Part shown: positions 1 through 8,647 of the stretch, piece by piece
How positions within the stretch are numbered: position 1 is the first letter of the stretch
Layout of the letters: every line of letters starts with the position of its first letter
NCBI GenBank assembly: GCA_002349565.1
Contig: DEDN01000033.1
Location: 32,904 to 77,451 of the forward strand
Direction of reading: 5' to 3'
Source: Alphaproteobacteria bacterium UBA2903
GTDB taxonomy: Bacteria; Pseudomonadota; Alphaproteobacteria; CAAGCB01; CAG-977
Length of the DNA stretch: 44,548 nt
Notes under the pieces: generated by a model
The model's database searches: none
The model's input: the letters and a program-made list of their open reading frames with translations, nothing else
What the model was told of the DNA's origin: nothing
Position numbers and translations under genes: made by a program

Positions 1-112
1 CCCCCCCCCTATGGTATTGTCAACTTGTTTTTTTCAGCTTTTTTAAAAAAACAATCGTCCTCACAGCTCGGTGGCGGCGGACGACAAAATTTTTATTTAT
101 TAACGAATGACC

Positions 113-150
113 GTAAAAAAAACAACCCCGCAAGGAAATCCTTGCGGGGT
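113..150 (-). terminator. Rho-independent terminator of the glyQ-glyS-ppdK operon
   Basis: A perfect stem (CCCCGCAAGG at 126-135 with CCTTGCGGGG at 140-149, plus one more A-T pair) with a 4-nt loop lies just beyond the ppdK stop codon. Read on the minus strand it is followed by a T-rich tract (complement of the A run at 114-122). The plus side also has a short T run, so it may work in both directions. Confidence 0.9.
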
Positions 151-171
151 GTTTTTTGCTTTACGCGATTA

Positions 172-2850
172 TCAAGCGTTGCGTACAGCCGCCTGAGCCG
201 CAGCCAAGCGCGCGATAGGCACGCGGAACGGCGAGCAGGAAACGTACGTCAAACCGACGCGGTGGCAGAAGTCGATGGTGGCAGGATCGCCGCCGTGTTC
301 GCCGCAGATGCCCAATTTGATGTTCGGGCGGGTCTTGCGGCCTTTTTCGACAGCCATCCGAACCAGCTGACCGACGCCTTCTTCGTCAATCGATTTGAAC
401 GGATCTTTGGCAAAGATGCCTTTGGCAACGTAATTCGGCAGGAACGAACCCGCGTCGTCACGGCTCATGCCCAAGGTGGTCTGCGTCAAGTCGTTCGTAC
501 CGAAGCTGAAGAATTCAGCCGTTTCTGCGACTTTGTCAGCCGTCAGAGCGGCGCGCGGCATTTCAATCATCGTGCCGACCATGTAGTTGAACTTGACACC
601 GGCTTTTTCCATGACTTCGGCGGCTTTCGCGTCGATGATGGCTTTGACCAGATCCAGTTCTTTCTGCGTATCAATCAGCGGAACCATGACTTCGGGTTCG
701 ACCTGTTTGCCCAATTCTTTGGACGCTTCGACGGCGGCTTCAAAAATCGCCTGCGCCTGCATTTCCGTGATTTCGGGGTAGGTCAAGCCCAAACGGCAGC
801 CGCGCAAGCCCAACATCGGGTTGGCTTCGTGCAGCTGGTGAACGCGCGCCTGAACGGCTTCCAAAGAAATGCCCAGTTCTTTCGCGATTTCACGCTGTTC
901 GGGTTCTTTCGTCGGCAGGAATTCGTGCAAAGGCGGATCCAGCAGACGGATCGTGACGTGCAGACCGTCCAGAGCCATGAACAAGCCCTTGAAGTCTTCG
1001 CGCTGATACGGCAACAGCTTCGCCAAAGCGGCGCGGCGCGCTTCTTCGGTTTCAGCCAGAATCATTTCACGCATGTGTTTGATGCGCATCGGGTCGAAGA
1101 ACATGTGTTCCGTACGGCACAAACCGATGCCTTCCGCGCCGAATTTGCGCGCAACCTGCGCGTCGTGCGGAGTGTCGGCGTTCGTGCGGACGCGCAATTT
1201 GCGGACTTCGTCGGCCCAGCCCATGAACACGCCGAAATCGCCCGTCAGTTCGGCGTCTTTCAATGCGACCGCGCCGTTGATGACTTCACCCGTGGTGCCG
1301 TCCAGCGTAATCACGTCGCCTTCTTTGATTTCAACGCCTTTGATGGTCATTTTCTTCGCCGCGTAGTCGACTTTGACTTCGTGAGCGCCGCAAACCGCGG
1401 GCGTACCCATACCGCGGGCAACGACCGCCGCGTGGGACGTCATGCCGCCGCGCGCCGTCAAAATGCCCTGCGAGGAGTGCATGCCGTGAATGTCTTCCGG
1501 CGACGTTTCAACGCGAACCAGAACGACTTTCTTGCCTTCTTCAGCCCATTTTTCGGCGTCGTCGGCCGAGAAAACGACCTGACCGACAGCCGCGCCGGGG
1601 GACGCGTTCAAAGCCTGCGTCAACAGACGACCGTCTTTAATCGCTTCTTTTTTGGCTTTCGGATCCAACGTCGGGTGCAACAAGTCGTCCAACTGTTTGG
1701 GTTCGACGCGCATCAACGCCGTTTTCTTGTCAATCAAACCTTCGTTGACCATGTCAACCGCCATTTTGACGGCGGCGGCGGCGGTGCGCTTGCCGTTACG
1801 GGTCTGCAACATGTACAGCTTGCCGTTCTGAATGGTGAATTCCATATCCTGCATGTCGTGATAGTGCTTTTCCAGCGTTTCACGAATGTCGCACAGCTGT
1901 TTGTACAGTTCGGGCATCGCTTCTTCCATGCAAGGCAGGTCGGAACCGCGTTCTTTTTTGCCTTCTTTGGAAATCTGCTGCGGCGTGCGGATACCCGCGA
2001 CGACGTCTTCGCCCTGAGCTTTAATCAAAAATTCGCCGTAGAAAGCGTTTTTACCCGTGGACGGGTCGCGCGAGAAGCAAACGCCCGTCGCGGAATCGTC
2101 GCCGGCGTTGCCGAACACCATGGTCTGGACGTTGACGGCGGTACCCCAGTCTTCGGGAATATCGTTCAATTTGCGATAGTAAATGGCGCGGTCGACCATC
2201 CAGCTCATGAACACGGCGCCGATGCCACCCCACAGCTGTTCAACGGAGTCTTGAGGAACGGGTTTACCGAACTTTTCGCCGATTTTTTTGTATTCGACAA
2301 TCAGTTCTTTCAAATCGTCAACCGTCATATCGGTGTCGGATTTGTAGCCTTTGGCGTCTTTCAAAGAGGTCAGGGCATGTTCAAAGTTTTCGTGTTTGAC
2401 GCCCAAAACCACGTCGGAATACATCTGCAGGAAACGACGATAGGAGTCGTAAGCAAAACGTTCGTCGCCCGAAGCTTTCGCCAAACCTTTGACGGTTTCG
2501 TCGTTCAAACCCAAGTTCAGAACGGTGTCCATCATGCCCGGCATGGAAATGCGCGCGCCCGAACGGACGGAAAACAGCAAAGGATCGTTCGGATCGGCGA
2601 ATTTTTTGCCGACGATGGCTTCACAGTGTTTGATGCCTTCCTGAACCTGTTCTTTCAGATCCGCGGGGAACGTTTTGCCGTTCGCATAATAATACGTGCA
2701 AACTTCGGTCGAAATCGTAAAGCCCGGGGGAACGGGAATTCCGATAGCGCTCATTTCAGCCAGGTTCGCACCTTTGCCGCCCAACAGATTTCTGTCGGAG
2801 GCATTACCTTCGGCTTTTCCGTTGCCGAATTTATAAACCCATTTTGTCAT
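172..2850 (-). CDS. ppdK: Pyruvate, phosphate dikinase
   Basis: Encodes an 892-residue cytosolic enzyme interconverting pyruvate + ATP + phosphate and PEP + AMP + PPi, so it can act in gluconeogenesis or in PPi-dependent glycolysis. The length fits the family. The N-terminal ATP-grasp nucleotide domain begins with the conserved LLGGKGANLAEM segment. The swivelling phosphohistidine domain carries GGMTSHAAVVARGMGTPAVC, with the catalytic His near residue 472. The C-terminal PEP/pyruvate barrel has FGTNDLTQTT and the GICGEHGGDP catalytic Cys loop. The start ATG at 2850 has AAGGAG upstream, about 12 nt away. It is the last gene of glyQ-glyS-ppdK, 16 nt after glyS, a linkage I recall as common in alphaproteobacteria, and a strong terminator follows. 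No key residue appears to be missing. Confidence 0.97.
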   Translation of the reverse strand: MTKWVYKFGNGKAEGNASDRNLLGGKGANLAEMSAIGIPVPPGFTISTEVCTYYYANGKTFPADLKEQVQEGIKHCEAIVGKKFADPNDPLLFSVRSGARISMPGMMDTVLNLGLNDETVKGLAKASGDERFAYDSYRRFLQMYSDVVLGVKHENFEHALTSLKDAKGYKSDTDMTVDDLKELIVEYKKIGEKFGKPVPQDSVEQLWGGIGAVFMSWMVDRAIYYRKLNDIPEDWGTAVNVQTMVFGNAGDDSATGVCFSRDPSTGKNAFYGEFLIKAQGEDVVAGIRTPQQISKEGKKERGSDLPCMEEAMPELYKQLCDIRETLEKHYHDMQDMEFTIQNGKLYMLQTRNGKRTAAAAVKMAVDMVNEGLIDKKTALMRVEPKQLDDLLHPTLDPKAKKEAIKDGRLLTQALNASPGAAVGQVVFSADDAEKWAEEGKKVVLVRVETSPEDIHGMHSSQGILTARGGMTSHAAVVARGMGTPAVCGAHEVKVDYAAKKMTIKGVEIKEGDVITLDGTTGEVINGAVALKDAELTGDFGVFMGWADEVRKLRVRTNADTPHDAQVARKFGAEGIGLCRTEHMFFDPMRIKHMREMILAETEEARRAALAKLLPYQREDFKGLFMALDGLHVTIRLLDPPLHEFLPTKEPEQREIAKELGISLEAVQARVHQLHEANPMLGLRGCRLGLTYPEITEMQAQAIFEAAVEASKELGKQVEPEVMVPLIDTQKELDLVKAIIDAKAAEVMEKAGVKFNYMVGTMIEMPRAALTADKVAETAEFFSFGTNDLTQTTLGMSRDDAGSFLPNYVAKGIFAKDPFKSIDEEGVGQLVRMAVEKGRKTRPNIKLGICGEHGGDPATIDFCHRVGLTYVSCSPFRVPIARLAAAQAAVRNA

Positions 2851-2866
2851 GGTGGTTAGATTCTCC

Positions 2867-5020
2867 TTAACCTTCTATTGCAGAAAAATCGGCGATGCCG
2901 TCCATCGCGCCGACAATCATCGACAGCAGACGCAAACGGTTGGCACGCAGCCGCACATCGTCGCAGTTTACTTGGACTTTGTCAAAGAAAGCGTCGACAG
3001 GCTGACGCAAAGCCGCCAGATCCGCCATCGCCCCCGTGAAATCATCCGAAGCAATCTTGTTCGAACTGTTTACCACAATTCGACCCAGCGCGTCAAACAA
3101 AGCTCCTTCCTGCGGCAAAACAAACAAGCTTTTGTCCGCCGTTTCGGTGTAAGAGCTTTTGTCTTTCGCGGATTCGATGCGGACGATGTTCGCCGCGCGG
3201 CGGAAAGCCGTCAGCAAATTCGCACCGTCGTCCGTCGAAAGCAAGCCCCGCAAGGCTTTGACACGCGCCAGCATGCGAACCAGATCAAGACCCGACAGGT
3301 CGTTGTTCCGGCTCAGGTTGTAAACAGCCGTAATGTAGTCGTGGCGCACGCCTTTGTCCTTCATCGCGACTTTCAAGCGTTCGGCTATGAAAGCGATGAG
3401 CAGATTCATCTGGCGCACGGACCAGTTGACCAAAACGGTCGGTTCACCGTTCGATTCGCGTTTTTCCGATTTTGTCATCGCTTCTTGAACCGCGGACTGA
3501 ATCGATTCGCCGTAAACGGCGCGCGCGGCGTCAAAAATTTGCAAAATCGGCATTCTGACGTTGTTTTCAACAATCAGACGAATCACGCCCAGCGCCGCAC
3601 GGCGCAGAGCGAACGGGTCTTTCGACCCCGTCGGTTTCTGGTCAATCAGCCAGAACCCGACCAAAGTATCTATTTTGTCCGCCAAAGCCACGGCAATGCT
3701 GACGGGCGCGCCGGGACACGCGTCGTTCGGTCCCAGCGGCGAATAATGTTCGGCAATCGCTTCGGCGACGGCTTCGTTTTCGCCGTCGTGGCGGGCGTAG
3801 TAACGTCCCATAACGCCCTGCAGTTCGGGGAATTCCCCAACCATGCCCGTCGACAGATCGGCTTTGCACAGCAAAGCGGCGCGGTCGGCGTCGGCGGCAT
3901 CGGCGTTCGGAACGTATTTCAAAATCTCGGGCAATAAAGCGCGCATGCGGGCGACTTTGTCGGCGACCGATCCCAGTTTCGCATGGAACACGCGTTCTTT
4001 GAGCTTTTCGGCTTTGGACGCCAGCGTCGTCTTGCGGTCTTCGTCCCAGAAGAATCGGGCGTCGGACAGGCGGGCGCGCAGGACGCGTTCGTTGCCCGCG
4101 ACGATTTCCGCGCCGTTGTCAGCCGTTTTCATATTGGCGACGACGATGAAGCGCGGCGCCATTTTGCCGTTTTCGTCGGTCATGCAGAAGTATTTCTGAT
4201 TCGCGCGCATGGAGGTAATCAAAACTTCCTGCGGGACGCTCATGAAATCGTCGTCGATTTTACCCATCAAAGGAACGGGGTATTCCGCCAATCCCGCAAC
4301 TTCGTTCAGCAAGCCGTTGTCTTCCAACAGTTTGTAGCCCGCTTCTTTTGCCAGGGCGTGCGCTTTTTCGGAAATGATTTGACGGCGTTCGGCGGGATCG
4401 ATAATCACAAAAGCGTCGCGGATTTTCTTTTCGTAGTCCGCAAAGTCCTTGACCGCAAATTCCGCGGGAGCAAGGAATCGATGGCCGCGCGTCGTATTGC
4501 CCGACTTGACGCCTGCGAATTCAACGGGAACGACCGCGCCGCCGAACAGGCACAAAATACTGTGCAGCGGACGAACCCAGTGTTCTTTATGGCTGTTCCA
4601 ACGCATGGATTTCTGCCACGGGAACGATGCCAGCATGGTTGTGACGGCTTCCTGCAAAACTTCGGTCGTCGGGCGTCCTTTGTGCGACAGAAGCGCGAAA
4701 TAAAACGTGCCTTTGGGCGTTTCGCGCGTCGTCAGCTGTTCTTTGGTCAAGCCCGTCGATTTCAAAAACCCGTTCAAAGCCTGTTCGGGCGCGGAAACGG
4801 ACGGACCTTTGCGTTCTTCGGTCAAATCCGCCTGCGACGCGGGCAATCCGTCAACAACCAGCCCGACGCGGCGCGGAGTCACGAACGATTTGACCGCCGT
4901 GTACGCCAGTTCGTTTTTCTTCAGCGTTTCGGTGATGAAGCGTTCGACTTCAGCCGCGGCATCCGCCTGCATGCGGGCGGGGATTTCTTCGGAAAACAGT
5001 TCAAGGAAAAATTCGCTCAT
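2867..5020 (-). CDS. glyS: Glycine--tRNA ligase beta subunit
   Basis: Beta subunit (717 residues, normal length) of the tetrameric alpha2beta2 class II glycyl-tRNA synthetase, which charges tRNA-Gly in the cytosol. The N-terminus FFLELFSEEIPARM is the standard opening of bacterial GlyS. The middle shows RGHRFLAPAEF and a stretch of the HD-like central region, and the C-terminal part is the tRNA-binding helical region with the family motif MVGEFPELQGVMGRYYA. The start is supported by AAGGA 7 nt upstream, which lies inside the last codons of glyQ. It sits 4 nt after glyQ and 16 nt before ppdK, so the three genes are almost certainly cotranscribed. Confidence 0.97.
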   Translation of the reverse strand: MSEFFLELFSEEIPARMQADAAAEVERFITETLKKNELAYTAVKSFVTPRRVGLVVDGLPASQADLTEERKGPSVSAPEQALNGFLKSTGLTKEQLTTRETPKGTFYFALLSHKGRPTTEVLQEAVTTMLASFPWQKSMRWNSHKEHWVRPLHSILCLFGGAVVPVEFAGVKSGNTTRGHRFLAPAEFAVKDFADYEKKIRDAFVIIDPAERRQIISEKAHALAKEAGYKLLEDNGLLNEVAGLAEYPVPLMGKIDDDFMSVPQEVLITSMRANQKYFCMTDENGKMAPRFIVVANMKTADNGAEIVAGNERVLRARLSDARFFWDEDRKTTLASKAEKLKERVFHAKLGSVADKVARMRALLPEILKYVPNADAADADRAALLCKADLSTGMVGEFPELQGVMGRYYARHDGENEAVAEAIAEHYSPLGPNDACPGAPVSIAVALADKIDTLVGFWLIDQKPTGSKDPFALRRAALGVIRLIVENNVRMPILQIFDAARAVYGESIQSAVQEAMTKSEKRESNGEPTVLVNWSVRQMNLLIAFIAERLKVAMKDKGVRHDYITAVYNLSRNNDLSGLDLVRMLARVKALRGLLSTDDGANLLTAFRRAANIVRIESAKDKSSYTETADKSLFVLPQEGALFDALGRIVVNSSNKIASDDFTGAMADLAALRQPVDAFFDKVQVNCDDVRLRANRLRLLSMIVGAMDGIADFSAIEG

Positions 5021-5024
5021 CGTC

Positions 5025-5906
5025 TTATCCTTCCGCCGTCAAGTGACCGCGGCTTTTCAAATAGCCCTCGCAGCAGCCTTTTGCCAAAGCGCGCACGCGT
5101 CCGATATAGGCGGCGCGTTCGGTTACGCTGATAACGCCGCGCGCGTCCAACAGGTTGAACAGGTGCGACGCCTTGATGCACTGGTCGTAAGCGGGCAAAG
5201 GAATGCCGTCCGCCAGCAGCTTTTGACATTCGCGTTCCGCGTCCTTGAAGTGCTGCAGCAACATTTCCGTATCGGCGTACTCAAAGTTGTATTTCGAGTA
5301 TTCGACTTCGTTTTCATGGAACACGTCGCCGTATTTCACGCCGTCGCCATTAAAGTCCAAATCATAAACGTTTTCAACGCCTTGGATGTACATCGCCAAG
5401 CGTTCCAAGCCGTACGTCAGTTCGGACGGCACGGGCGAACATTCAAATCCGCCGACCTGCTGGAAATAGGTGAACTGCGACACTTCCATACCGTCGCACC
5501 AGACTTCCCAGCCCAAGCCCCACGCGCCCAAAGTCGGGCTTTCCCAGTCGTCTTCGACAAAGCGGATGTCGTGGTGCACCGGGTCGATTCCCAGACATTT
5601 CAAGCTGTCCAAGTATAATTCCTGCACGTTTTCGGGCGACGGCTTCATAATCACCTGAAACTGGTAATAATGCTGCAGACGGTTCGGGTTTTCGCCGTAG
5701 CGTCCGTCAACGGGACGGCGGGACGGCTGAACATAGGCGGCTTTCCAATGTTCGGGACCCAAAGCGCGCAGAATCGTCGCGGGGTGGAACGTGCCAGCCC
5801 CGACTTCCATATCGTAAGGCTGCAAAATCACGCATCCCTTGTCCGCCCAAAAGCTTTGAAGCTTCAAGATAAGGGATTGAAAGTCTTTTCCTGTTTTATT
5901 GACCAT
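5025..5906 (-). CDS. glyQ: Glycine--tRNA ligase alpha subunit
   Basis: Catalytic alpha subunit (293 residues) of the alpha2beta2 glycyl-tRNA synthetase, partner of glyS directly downstream. The class II motifs are clear: SFWADKGCVILQPYDMEVGA near the N-terminus, PSRRPVDGRYGENPNRLQHY, and GWEVWCDGMEVSQFTYFQQV. I use the ATG at 5906 (MVNKTGKDF). A TTG 18 nt further upstream would add six residues but has no Shine-Dalgarno and is not needed by the family alignment. The chosen ATG has only a weak GAG about 8 nt upstream. It is the first gene of the glyQ-glyS-ppdK operon. Confidence 0.96.
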   Translation of the reverse strand: MVNKTGKDFQSLILKLQSFWADKGCVILQPYDMEVGAGTFHPATILRALGPEHWKAAYVQPSRRPVDGRYGENPNRLQHYYQFQVIMKPSPENVQELYLDSLKCLGIDPVHHDIRFVEDDWESPTLGAWGLGWEVWCDGMEVSQFTYFQQVGGFECSPVPSELTYGLERLAMYIQGVENVYDLDFNGDGVKYGDVFHENEVEYSKYNFEYADTEMLLQHFKDAERECQKLLADGIPLPAYDQCIKASHLFNLLDARGVISVTERAAYIGRVRALAKGCCEGYLKSRGHLTAEG

Positions 5907-5945
5907 TGAATAACTCGAGCGCAAAAAGTTTTAAAACTTGGTGAA

Positions 5946-5974
5946 AAAATACCGCCTAATCCCTGTTTGGTCAA
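5946..5974 (-). promoter_or_regulatory. Candidate sigma70 promoter of glyQ-glyS-ppdK
   Basis: On the minus strand TTGACC (5974-5969), a 17-nt spacer and TATTTT (5951-5946) lie about 40 nt upstream of the glyQ ATG. Between them and the gene is a perfect 14-bp palindrome (AAGTTTTAAAACTT, 5926-5939) that could be an operator or a weak hairpin in the leader. Confidence 0.5.
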
Positions 5975-6005
5975 GGAAAAATCCGCACCCGAATCAAAGA
6001 TAAAG

Positions 6006-6034
6006 TTGCCAATTCGCAAGACAGGCTGTAATAA
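6006..6034 (+). promoter_or_regulatory. Candidate promoter of the glycosyltransferase gene
   Basis: TTGCCA (6006-6011), a 17-nt spacer and TAATAA (6029-6034, overlapping TAATAT at 6032) precede the GT2 start codon by about 37 nt. It diverges from the glyQ promoter. Motif match only. Confidence 0.4.
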
Positions 6035-6070
6035 TATGGGCATATTTCTGTTTCAACAAAGGAAACGCCT

Positions 6071-6970
6071 ATGAAAATCAGCATGGTCATCCCCGTTTAC
6101 AACGCCCTTGAAGACGTTAAAAAATGTCTGCAAAGCGTCAGGGAACACTTCGATTTCGCCGACGGCGAAGTCATCCTTGTCGATGACTGCTCAAAGCCCG
6201 AAACGGCGGATTGGCTGAAAGCGCAGGCGGCGGAAAATCCCGACAAATTCACGCTGCTCCGCAACGCCGAAAATTCCGGCTTTCCCAAAACGTGCAACAA
6301 CGGCATCGAAAAAGCCAAGGGCGAAATCGTTGTTTTGCTGAACAGCGACACGATGATTCCCGCGCGCTTTTGCGAAAAGATCGCCGCCTGTTTCGATTCC
6401 GACCCGCTGATCGCGGTCGCGTCGCCGATTGCGGCGTACAGCGGTTCCTATTTTATTCCTTTGCGCGACGGGGAAACGGTCGCGTCCATGAACGAAAAAA
6501 TCGAACGGCTGCACGAACCGACCTATCCCGCCATTCCGACGGCGGAGGGATTCTGCCTGTGTCTGCGCAAATCCGCGCTGGACAAGTTCGGCGCGCTGGA
6601 TGAAATCTACGGCAAAGGTTTTAACGAAGAACGCGATCTATCGTTCCGCATGGCGGCGAAAGGACTGCGATGCGTTCTTATCGACAATCTGTATGTCTAT
6701 CACAAACGCCATGCGTCCTTTGGCAGCGCGGAACGCAAAAAACAGCTGGAAAGAAACGACAAAATTTTCAAAGACCGCTGGGGCGGTTTGGTCAAGACGG
6801 AAAAGGATTTTACCAAACACCGCAACCCGATTGACGAACTGCGCCGCCAAATCCAGCCGAAATATTTCAAAAAAGGCCTGTGCTGGTCGAAATCCGTCCT
6901 GCCCGATAAAACGGTTTGGCGCGTGTTCGGCGTCAAAATCACGAAAAAGCACACGGGAGGGGGGCGATAG
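6071..6970 (+). CDS. Family 2 glycosyltransferase
   Basis: A 299-residue GT-A fold glycosyltransferase, expected to transfer a nucleotide-activated sugar to a surface glycan or lipid acceptor on the cytoplasmic face of the membrane. The N-terminus MKISMVIPVYNALEDV is the GT2 signature. VDDCS (Asp38-Asp39) binds the nucleotide, LNSDT (residues 90-94) is the DxD-equivalent metal site, and GFNEERDLSFR near residue 180 matches the catalytic base region. There is no membrane segment. AAGGA lies 7 nt before the ATG. The frame ends at TAG (6968-6970) immediately after a run of six G (6959-6964). The HAD gene overlaps it in the -1 frame and lacks a good start codon of its own, so these may be two halves of one GT2-HAD protein. 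Acceptor and donor cannot be inferred. Confidence 0.9.
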   Translation: MKISMVIPVYNALEDVKKCLQSVREHFDFADGEVILVDDCSKPETADWLKAQAAENPDKFTLLRNAENSGFPKTCNNGIEKAKGEIVVLLNSDTMIPARFCEKIAACFDSDPLIAVASPIAAYSGSYFIPLRDGETVASMNEKIERLHEPTYPAIPTAEGFCLCLRKSALDKFGALDEIYGKGFNEERDLSFRMAAKGLRCVLIDNLYVYHKRHASFGSAERKKQLERNDKIFKDRWGGLVKTEKDFTKHRNPIDELRRQIQPKYFKKGLCWSKSVLPDKTVWRVFGVKITKKHTGGGR

Positions 6971-8613
6971 AAATATTCGGAACAACTTTTGCGTTCAGAT
7001 CCCCGTTTTGTTTCGCAAAAGCTGCCGTCACCCGCGAAAATGTTTTCGATCTGCCTTCCGCGTTCAAAAATTTAAACTTTATCCTGCCCGAAACGGATAT
7101 TGTTTCTTTTGATATTTTTGATACGGCCGTCATCCGGCTTCTGAAATCCCCCAAAGATTTATTTAAAATTGTCGAACGGCAAAGCGGCGTTCCCTTTTTT
7201 TACAAAAACAGATGCCTTGCCGCCCGTCGGGCGCGATTGGAAAACGCCGACAAAGGCATTGATGAAATCACTCTGGACGAGATATACGACCGGCTGCGGA
7301 TCATTGATACGTCCGTTGACGCCGATACCGCAGAAAGATTAAAACAAATGGAAACCGTCCTTGAAATCCGTTTGTGCCGCCGGAACGAAGAAATCGGCCG
7401 TTTGTTTGACGCTTTGCAAAAACAAGGCAAAAAAATATGCTTTACAACCGATATGTACCTGCCGCGCGACACGATAGAAAAGATTTTAAAAAACTGCGGC
7501 TACGACCGGTACGACGCCCTTTACTTGTCCGGCGAAGACAAACTGACGAAAAAAAGCGGACAGCGGTTTAAATACTGCCAAAATCCCGATTGCATTCTGC
7601 ACATCGGCGACAATGAAAAATCCGACTTTATCCAAGCGGTGAAACACGGAATCAACGCCGTCCGATACCGTAAAAGCAAGAACGCTTTTTTATCGCAACG
7701 GTTGGTCAAAAACATCAAAAAATCAAAAAACGTCTATTTGAGCTTTTCCTGCCGTTTGGCGGAACAATATGATTTTAAATCTTATTGGTTTTCAATCGGT
7801 TATCAGTATGCCGGCCCGCTGTTGACGTGTTTTTGCCTTTGGCTGAAACGGGAAACCGAAAAATCCCGACCGGATTCGTTGTGTTTTCTGGCGCGGGACG
7901 GAATGATCATGCGCCGCGTCTGGCAAACCATGTTTCCCGCAAATGAAACGACTTATCTTTACTGTTCCCGTTTTTTAACGAAACAGACCGATTGCGAAAA
8001 AACTTATACCGATTATCTGAAATCAAACCTTTCCGGACATACGGCGGTCGTTGATGTCGGCCGCAAGGGAACGATTCAGGACAATCTGGAAAAACTGTTG
8101 CCGAAAACAACAACAGACGGATATTACGTTGATTTACGGGCAACCGCCTTTAACAAACACGGTTTTTGCACAAACGGAATGAAAAAGAACCGCCGTTTCT
8201 GGGATTTTTTGGATTTTCTGTTCATCGCCCCCGCTCCGTTGTGCGTCGGCATTGAAAAACAAGCGGAATCGTTTACCCCCGTTTATCTGCCGGTCGATAC
8301 GGACGAAAAAAAACGTCACGAAATCGCGGCCGAAATCCACAAAGGAGCCGTATCGTTCGCGCGCGATGCGAATGTTTTTTCGGATATTCTGCCGCCGGAA
8401 TGTTCTCCAGATAATTTGTCGGACACATTGAAATGCCTGCTTGATTTTTCAAAAAAAGAACGGTGTTGGTTGGAAAACGTCATGATTCCGTTCGGGATGA
8501 AAAACGAAAAGCAACGTTGCCTGATTTCTCCGCATTTTTCGATCGGGGAAATAATAAAAAATCCGGTGCGCTGTTTCCGTATTTGGCGGAAAAGCGTCGT
8601 CAAACGCTTTTAA
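6916..8613 (+). CDS. HAD-superfamily protein of surface-glycan type (COG5610-like), possibly the C-terminal half of a GT2-HAD fusion
   Basis: Up to 565 residues from the first legal start, a TTG at 6916. HAD motifs appear in order: motif I FDIFDT (Asp66, Asp69), motif II FTTDMYLP (from residue 176), a Lys-rich motif III region (KLTKKS, about 209-214), and motif IV HIGDNEKSD (229-237). A second domain contains SLCFLARDGM near residue 320, typical of glycan-cluster HAD proteins. The start is doubtful. The TTG lies inside the GT2 gene without a ribosome site. A strong GGGAGG (6955-6960) sits 6 nt before an in-frame ATA at 6967, and no ATG, GTG or TTG follows before motif I. A -1 shift on the six G at 6959-6964 would join the upstream GT2 frame to this one as an 847-residue protein. 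Function inferred from family: phosphatase or glycan-modifying role. Confidence 0.8.
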   Translation: MARVRRQNHEKAHGRGAIEIFGTTFAFRSPFCFAKAAVTRENVFDLPSAFKNLNFILPETDIVSFDIFDTAVIRLLKSPKDLFKIVERQSGVPFFYKNRCLAARRARLENADKGIDEITLDEIYDRLRIIDTSVDADTAERLKQMETVLEIRLCRRNEEIGRLFDALQKQGKKICFTTDMYLPRDTIEKILKNCGYDRYDALYLSGEDKLTKKSGQRFKYCQNPDCILHIGDNEKSDFIQAVKHGINAVRYRKSKNAFLSQRLVKNIKKSKNVYLSFSCRLAEQYDFKSYWFSIGYQYAGPLLTCFCLWLKRETEKSRPDSLCFLARDGMIMRRVWQTMFPANETTYLYCSRFLTKQTDCEKTYTDYLKSNLSGHTAVVDVGRKGTIQDNLEKLLPKTTTDGYYVDLRATAFNKHGFCTNGMKKNRRFWDFLDFLFIAPAPLCVGIEKQAESFTPVYLPVDTDEKKRHEIAAEIHKGAVSFARDANVFSDILPPECSPDNLSDTLKCLLDFSKKERCWLENVMIPFGMKNEKQRCLISPHFSIGEIIKNPVRCFRIWRKSVVKRF

Positions 8614-8647
8614 TACGCTTTGCCGGATTTACCGAAGACAGGCGGCG

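Noticed and set aside
1..9. A run of nine C at the window start.
   Set aside because: Cannot be judged from one edge; probably a contig end or a simple homopolymer. No gene context to the left is visible.
25..2859. A 944-codon open frame on the plus strand, antisense to ppdK.
   Set aside because: It is the mirror of a certain housekeeping gene; the translation is rich in Arg, Phe, His and Val with no recognisable domain. Long antisense frames are common here because of codon bias (also opposite glyS, leuS and the LpoA-like gene).
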